Source: Eretmocerus hayati (Eukaryota > Arthropoda > Insecta > Hymenoptera > Aphelinidae). Taken from it: a DNA stretch of 64,000 nt. The stretch's first letter is position 1. Every line of letters begins with the position of its first letter. Positions 57,416 through 64,000 of the stretch are shown here, piece after piece. The position numbers were made by a program, and so were the translations under genes. The DNA is taken from the NCBI GenBank assembly GCA_029851415.1, contig CM056744.1, positions 121,304,838 through 121,368,837 on the forward strand, given 5' to 3'. The notes under the pieces were generated by a model that did not search any database, was not told where the DNA came from, and saw only the letters and a list, made by a program, of their open reading frames with translations.

Positions 57416-59255
57416 TCAGCTGAGTAACGGTGGAAAAAAAAAACATGACATCAGAGTTCTCCGATTCAAAATTTTTGTGACTGACCGTTCATCGTAAATA
57501 TAGCTTGAATTCAAAAATACTAGATCCAAATCGAAGGAAATGAGTATGAGTGGTTGAAATGCAAATATTTTCATTGTATTTGCTTGGCAACTGATACCCT
57601 TGTATATCGTGAGCAGTGTGATCGGATGAAAAGAACAAAAAAAAACGGCATCATCAATTGGGATCCAGAGGCAGATTGACCTCTGAGCTGTGAGTAAAGG
57701 GCTGGAAAAAAACAGAAATTCACGGAAAGCAATGAACGAGCGGGAGTTAGAATAAACGAGACAGGGTACACAACGAGGTGGCATCACAGGGGATGGGTCG
57801 AATCGGTATCCGTGTATACGGGCCAATAAACAAGCTTGCAGCCAATAAAAAGAGCCCCAGCAAAGCATCCACTTCGACCCCGAAAGAAGACTGAGACAGA
57901 TAACAACGAGTGAGAGTGGAATGTCTGGTTGGGATGCAGGTTCAACCGAGCGTCCGGCTGCAGAATTAGTCGCGGTGACAGCAGCCCACCACCACGTACA
58001 AGATCCACCGAGTACTAACAATCTCCTGATATGCCGGAGACGTATCCACGGACACGACGACGTGTCGTACTCCTCATGGATATATGTATACGGCAAAGTA
58101 ATGCAGAGAGGAAATTCGGTCTAACTGGCTCGATTCCACAGAGCTGCACTGGGCCAAGTATTTTGACGCAGAGAAATCCCGGTATTAGTGGTGGTGAGGA
58201 ACTGTCCCAACGAGATGTTGCCAGTATGTGTCCGGAATTAGCTAGATCAGTTCCTGGCCTGTAGTGCTCTCTTCGATGCTCTGCACTGCGGCTGTTCGAG
58301 GGTGAGTGAATTCAGGGCCGAAACTGAGATAGAGAGGAAACTGGAGGTGTGGGCTGAATTTCCCGTGAGAGCAGACCAATTTGCCAATGACCGGACTACA
58401 ATGTCTCTGGGACACTCGAATTATCGATTCAATTCTAGGTTGGTTGGTGAACGGGCTACAGCCCTACAGTGGCAATCGGAATACAATTTTCCAAACTTTC
58501 AGTGATGTACGCGGGAAATTTTCTGGCTTCCATTGGCTTCGCTCAGGTTTGCCTAGATCATGGCATTTTCATTGATTGTGAAGCAAGGAGGATAGGCAGT
58601 TCTGCTATACAATACCAATATGTCCTGTTCCCGAAAAAGACAAATGTGATTCGGCCTCATTATTTGAACCCAAAATGTATGTATTATATTCATACAAAGG
58701 AGCTAATCTCATTTTGTCTCATCCAATTCTGCATGCACTTCATTGACAGCAACTCCGGTAAAGATTTGCATCCTGTTGAGTAGGAATATCTTCAGGCTGG
58801 ACTCGTCGTCAAATACAACAGCGCCAGGAATATGAGAAAATTTCCATAGCAAGAGATGAAAGGATGCAGGGAAGCTGGGCGAGGCCAGGGGAGGTTATGG
58901 CGAATCTGCATGGATATGTTGTTTATCGTGGAAACTCGGACGCGTCTCTCGAGGAATAGCCCGCGCTCGCACATCGTGGGTGAATATTGTCATCGCTGTC
59001 CTGCACGATCGCTCTCATCGTGCTGCATCACGACGTCCTACAGTGGGCCATTGCTCGAGTTCACCCTCCCACACGCACCCGCTTCATCGTTCGATGGCTT
59101 CGTACAAGACCTGCGCTGCGATCACGGATTCCACATAATACACTCTACATATTTGATCACGAGTGTAAGACTGTCGCTCTCGGTTTGATGAACGAATGGA
59201 GTAGCAAAATTACGAGGACAATTCCGCACTCGTTCTGATTTATGCACCTTTTGAC
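57416..59255. other. Gene-free stretch with one long uninterpreted minus-strand frame
   Basis: A 226-codon minus-strand frame, 58096 to 57416, is the longest non-transposon, non-ABC frame in the window. It is rich in S, F, L, W and C, has no recognisable domain and no clear upstream regulatory context. Plus-strand short frames around 58031-58505 are equally anonymous. Confidence 0.35.
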
Positions 59256-59259
59256 ACTG

Positions 59260-59576
59260 ACGAAGAGGGATCCAACTTTGCAGGTCCTGGATTCATCTTA
59301 AACTCTGGGAATCACGTTGTTTCGGTGGAGAATGAAGGTATCTCGAAGGATTTAGACCCATAGGCCTCTTATCGTGAGATACAGCTGTGGAGATTAGCAT
59401 TGACCATGTAGGCCCATGTTGAAAAGTCGTAAATACTGCCAATGCTAATCTCCATAGCTACATCTCAGGAAAGGAGGCCCATGGGATTAAGTCCAAGATA
59501 CTTTCACTTTTCACCAAAAAAGATGATTCCCAAAGTTTGGGACGAATCTAGAACCCGCAAGGTTGGACCTCTCGTT
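59260..59576. mobile_element. Fold-back element, 317 bp, related core to 13.9 kb element
   Basis: Arms run from ACGAAGAGGGATCCAACTTTG and CAAGGTTGGACCTCTCGT inward, including TTTGGGAATCA / TGATTCCCAAA and GGCCTC / GAGGCC. The centre TTAGCATTGACCATGTAGGC is shared with the inner fold-back at 13926-14255 (TTAGCATTGCCCATATAGGC). Confidence 0.75.
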
Positions 59577-61030
59577 GTAAGCGAGATTCACCCCCTGTGA
59601 AATTTCTTGAACGCAAAAGCTCTCAGCAAATTGCAGAACAGAAAATTTTTGTTGCCAAGGTCCAAGTCAAGCAAGTATGCCTGTGATTCAAATGTGAATC
59701 ACACAAGATAACAATGGGCTATATAGTTGGAGAAATATCCAACTTGTTATATCCTACTGAATTCTATTCCATTCTGTTTCTTTCTAGAACCCTTGATATG
59801 GGTCTTACATGGTAGAGTTTTGACATTTTCCACGCTCACGTGAAAGGCTTTGATTTCAAAATTTCAACAAATGCACCTCGTCACATAAATTTATTATTTC
59901 AGATTAAAACGTTCTCATTTTTCCATCGTTTTTGGAATCTCTCCTTTTGAGAACCCTCGTTGTCGATGCACACGGTATTTCCGTGGATATGTTGACCCTT
60001 TGAATACAGTCGTGGTGCTTTTACAAAACGGAAGTGCATCATAGGAAGATATGAAACAACGTACTCAAAAATTGAGAATAAATATACGAGTATTTGAACA
60101 CTTAAATGTTACAGAACCCTTGTACAACTAAAAAAGGTTTCAATTAATCCTTTCTCGTATGTAATTTTGAAGGAAGATAAGAGTTGTGCCTGAGAAATTG
60201 ATGAATTCAATTGGATTGCATTATGTCAAGAATAATATTTCTATCCATCATCAAGGCTTTTGCTACAGAACCACGGTGGTTGATGGTTTTTGTCATTAGC
60301 TTTTTGGCCTAAGTGTTCGGAGGAGACGGTTGAGATTTTTTCTTCCCTTCACTTGATTTTAATGAGAGACCCAACTGAACGAAATGTGAGCTCTCATAAA
60401 TTGAACCTCATACATATGTACATCTACATTGTTATTTCCAATCTACACTGTTTTTCTAGTGTACTCCAATCGGTGTTACCGTAGTTTCAAGACGTGCGAG
60501 CTCATCACGTTTTCTCGAAGTTCAAAGAGAGACATTCAAAAAAGCCTCATAATATACACAATCTCACTTTCACGGCAAATTGCCGAAGCGCCAATACCCA
60601 TAAACGTGTTACCAACTCAACGAGCTCAAATGGTTATTGTATAGGTGATGGGATCGCCACTTTGGTAGACGTCAAAGCGACGCGTTTGGACCCTAAATGC
60701 TGCGACAGATGCTCACCGTCCTGACACTATAGGATGAACGGTACTAACGCCTGAACGCTGACCACCCGCTTGCAGCGACAGCTCGTTGAGATAGTTTGCG
60801 GAACTAATAGGACGAGAACGAATTGGAAATCACCACTATTCTGAAAATAATCTTTGCTGCTCGTCATATTGTCACTTTATGTATTCGACATCTAATATAA
60901 AAGTTTTGATACCCCGATGAAATTATCAAGTTTTTGTATCGAACTTTCAAGAACTTTCACCGGGAAAGAGTTTATTGATCAGCAAAACCTTTGCAACTCA
61001 CAAAAAAAAAACTATTCAATCGTTCTGAAG
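59577..61030. other. Gene-free stretch, nothing recognised
   Basis: AT-rich with short open frames and no repeat of note. Confidence 0.45.
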
Positions 61031-61034
61031 ACTG

Positions 61035-61190
61035 TTACTTTAAACACCAAAAAATTAATTAGGGTCGATATGAAAATATGTGGGTTCTCTAGACTATCCT
61101 TCCATTTTGTAAATTGACAAAATAAAAGGTTTAACCAGAAAACCCACATATCTACATAATCCACCCTATCCAACCCTAATTCTTCGATCC
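61035..61190. repeat. Imperfect hairpin followed by a 21-bp direct repeat
   Basis: Arms ATATGTGGGTTCTCT and AGAAAACCCACATAT, extending to AATTAGGGT / ACCCTAATT. Just after it, CATCAACATTAATCAAGAAA occurs twice (about 61208-61250). Confidence 0.6.
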
Positions 61191-61199
61191 GCCTAGAGA

Positions 61200-62580
61200 C
61201 AAAATTTATCAACATTAATCAAGAAATTCATCAACATTAATCAAGAAATAAAACATGAATCGGTAGATACATTTTCTACCTCCCCCTGAGACAGAATTCA
61301 ATAAACGAGGTCTGATCATCTAGAAAATAAAAGATCAATGATAAAAGAATCAAAAATCATTCGAACTTGTTCAAGTAAAGGCATCAGACAGTATACATAC
61401 TGAATTCGTTTCTTATTTTCCAAAAAAAAAAACATTTAGCAATGAGCAACTGATCAATCATATTTTGAGAATGACACAAGTGAGCAAAAAGAACAACTCC
61501 TTAGCACAAAAAGAAACACTCATTCCATCTCAAGAACTCCGAGTAAATTATTGTGGCCCAGTAGTAACAGACAAACATAGTCAGACGCGTTCCCGATACA
61601 CGGAGTTTGCTCAATATGGAACACATCGATTTAGAACCTTTTCAAACAATCGCCATTTTACATCAAGATCCACAACCACTGACTACGAGAGCATCGAATA
61701 ATTCCAAGATGACATTATGCTAATCCATTATTCGAGTAGCCGGTCATCGACATCGTATAGTTCTTCACATCAATGACGCAATCGACCGTTGAGTACACAT
61801 TCAAAAATTCCGACGACGAGCCTGAAGATGTCTCGACATCTGGAAAGATCTTCGTCAAGAAGCGCTCTTCAATCAACTCGACACAAATGACGTGCTAAAA
61901 AGCATCTCGCGCAGTCCCATCCATCATCATACGCCCGTCGCATCTGGGTACTATCCTCGTCAGCCTGAGCTAATAGCACAAAGCAGCAGCAGCAGTCGCA
62001 AGATTCAGAGCGACAGAAGAAATTTCACGTCTCCTCGGCCATCAAGCTTGAAAAGTCTCCGGGCGATCTAAGATTTTTCTCAAGTTGGTACAACCGTACT
62101 ATACGCACGAGGCAGTAGCGCAAGGGAGAGTTTGCACCTTGAAAAATCACGGCCCGCAGTTCTCGAGAAGAGCCGAGCAGGAGCAAAGTAATGCAATATA
62201 CAAGCAGACCTGTACGAGAGGGTTGACTCTCTGAGTAAAGTGCACAAAAAGAACGAGCGAGATGTAAAGCGATATGGTCTCTGCGTCCCGAGGCTATACA
62301 TGGATCGTAAAACCAGCAGCTGTATGCTGATGGTCCTAAAGCAGAAGTTGTCGTGGGCTGTGGGAAAAATCGGGCCCGCAAGGCACAAATGATAGCCTTC
62401 GTGTGTAACCTCGGTCATACCATCCGTCCGAAAGACAGAAGACTGAGTTTCCACGTGCATCTACCTCTTGGCAAAAAGGTTGGACCTAGGCCCATCCTAT
62501 ATTGTGACTTTTTGAAACCTTATCTCATGATCGACGCATTTGTTTCCTAGACTCTGCATTTCAGAATGATTGTTTGAACG
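61200..62580. other. Gene-free stretch with weak coding-like patches
   Basis: Frames at 61465-61701 (78 codons) and from ATG 61772 (about 40 codons, with charged, codon-like sequence) could be remnants of a coding sequence. I recognise no family. Confidence 0.3.
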
Positions 62581-62589
62581 TGATTTTAG

Positions 62590-62613
62590 AGAAGTGTGGG
62601 GGCAACGGGTTAA
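62590..62613. mobile_element. Solo piggyBac-like end
   Basis: GTGTGGGGGCAACGGG followed by TTAA (62610-62613) matches the 56496 terminus over 16 bases, better than that element's own right end does. Confidence 0.5.
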
Positions 62614-62917
62614 CTCAATTCAACCTACTTTTTCGTCTTTTTGATGACAATATTTGGGGAATTAATTCATGTTCATGATGGGATAGTGTCTTATAATCGG
62701 TTTTCTGACTATTCCCATGGGAAATGATATTATGAAGAAGAGAAGCATTCCTAATGTCACGCGTACGCCGAGGACTCAGTTATTCACTACTTCGTTCCTC
62801 GTAGAAGCAGGAATCTAGTCATTCGGACTCTATTTCATCACTAGAGATTGTGAATTACACAAAAGATCGTCAATTACATTGAGAATTGTCCATTCTCCCG
62901 AATCAGGCTATCGAGAA

Positions 62918-63400
62918 GACGAAAAAATAGGTTAGTTTGAGTTCGAACGTTTTCGACTTACAATTTCCTTTTTTCGAGATTATGTTGTACTAAATTAGAA
63001 AAAACGGAGCTTTCCATCGGAAAAATGAGTCAAAAATACGTTGAAGATGCCTCGATTGATTATTTCCCAGCGTCAAGTTGAACGGACTAGAATACCCGCG
63101 AAACGTAACAGCACGTGGATGACCACTCGTAATTTTATCGTTGCTTTACTCCTAGTGAAAACCGAAGAACCCCCATTCCTTCGAGAACTAATTCGATGTA
63201 AAATTTCCTGATCTTCCTATTGGAAATGTCAAAATAGCCAAAAAAGGGTAATTTCGAGTTATTGCCATTTCAAAACTCGATTACTAATTTTTGAGGTTAT
63301 GGTGGCACAAAACTGAAGAACAAACCCCGCCACCGGAAAGCTGAGGCAAAAATACGTCGGAAATGATGTCATTGATTTTTTTCTACGTGGGCTCTACGGC
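62918..63400 (+). repeat. Diverged tandem repeat, 317-bp offset
   Basis: TTTTCGAGATTATG (62971) and TTTTTGAGGTTATG (about 63288) introduce parallel segments: GAGTCAAAAATACGTTGAAG / GAGGCAAAAATACGTCGGAA, then ATTGATTATTTCCCAGCG / ATTGATTTTTTTCTACG. A further TTTTTGAGGTTATAGTT occurs at about 63818. Confidence 0.6.
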
Positions 63401-64000
63401 CTCCACAGATGGCTCAAAACTACACGTTTTACTCTCCAAAAAGCAACCCAGGACAGTTGACGTGTTTTGCCCCATAAATCGTCCATCGAAAAACACTCTG
63501 GGACCCTAGTATTCGAGTATATATCATCACGATCCCGATTCATAGAAAGACGCGTTGAAATGATTCTAGTTTCCAGAGGTGTTTTCGATGAATACTCCTC
63601 GTGGTGTCAGAACAGCTGGTGAGAGGTAAAAAATCGTTGATTTTCAGTCAAAATTACTCAAAAATCTGACCGATAACCACATCTAGCAGTGCGTGAATGA
63701 TCCAATGGGTTTACATTCGACTGGGAGTATCTAAAAATCCTTTGGACGTCTGAGAACGTTTTCGGTTGGTACAAAAATAACATTCTTCCAAATCAGCGGG
63801 CACGCACTTTCCCACTCATTTTTGAGGTTATAGTTACCACTGAAATTGATTCCAGACGCGTGCCATGAAAAAAAAATTTCATTTTGCATGGAAATTTGTA
63901 TATTTTGTAGGGGAAATTTCTCACAGATATAAATGATCGATGTCAACGTGACTTCTTCTCTATAAACTCTGTTATTCGCGATTGTCTCGGACGTCTCATG
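63401..64000. other. Gene-free window end
   Basis: Nothing recognised beyond the extra GAGGTTAT motif near 63822. Confidence 0.4.

Noticed and set aside
57416..58096. 226-codon minus-strand frame as a protein gene
   Set aside because: No recognised domain, low-complexity hydrophobic/serine-rich composition and no conserved neighbour; an open frame of this size can occur by chance in this slightly GC-richer stretch.

Overview
This is eukaryotic, almost certainly insect, nuclear DNA. It is AT-rich, has two multi-exon genes with mostly short GT-AG introns, and carries a mix of transposable elements typical of arthropods: a BEL/Pao LTR retrotransposon, Helitron ends, a PIF/Harbinger-like MITE, a piggyBac-like MITE and many fold-back elements. 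I cannot name the species. I see no bacterial genes, CRISPR array, rRNA or convincing tRNA.

Layout. (1) 1-6538: most of a BEL/Pao retrotransposon on the + strand. It has a 36-bp tandem repeat upstream of gag, a gag-pol frame from ATG 419 to 5770 broken by one stop codon at 2915-2917, a polypurine tract and a 3' LTR. The 5' LTR lies left of the window. A ~480-bp hairpin sits on the LTR edge. (2) 7-20 kb: no supportable gene; relics, tandem duplications (269 bp and 317 bp), nested inverted repeats and a 246-bp MITE. (3) 20.5-29.1 kb and 38.5-45.4 kb: two head-to-tail paralogues of an ABCC (MRP4/ABCC4-type) full transporter, 15 coding exons each. Splice phases are the same and 10 of the 14 comparable exons have identical lengths. 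Copy 2 gives a complete 1290-residue protein with an ATG. Copy 1 is open through exons 2-15, but no in-frame ATG is visible in its first exon. (4) 29.1-38.5 kb between the two genes: a small fold-back element, a 2.15-kb long inverted repeat, two adjacent Helitron 3' ends and a pair of hairpins. (5) 45.4-64 kb: no supportable gene. It holds large palindromes (46.4-47.5 kb and 50.45-52.87 kb, the second with ~1.15-kb arms), a TIR element around the second palindrome, a piggyBac-like MITE at 56.5-57.3 kb, a further fold-back element at 59.3 kb and a diverged 317-bp tandem repeat at the end.

The two transporters are predicted plasma-membrane ATP-driven exporters of organic anions or conjugates. 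They arose by tandem duplication, and later insertions enlarged different introns in each copy (intron 14 in copy 1, intron 9 in copy 2). The most distinctive property of the window is its density of long inverted repeats. Several share a sequence core, and any that were transcribed would fold into long double-stranded RNA.
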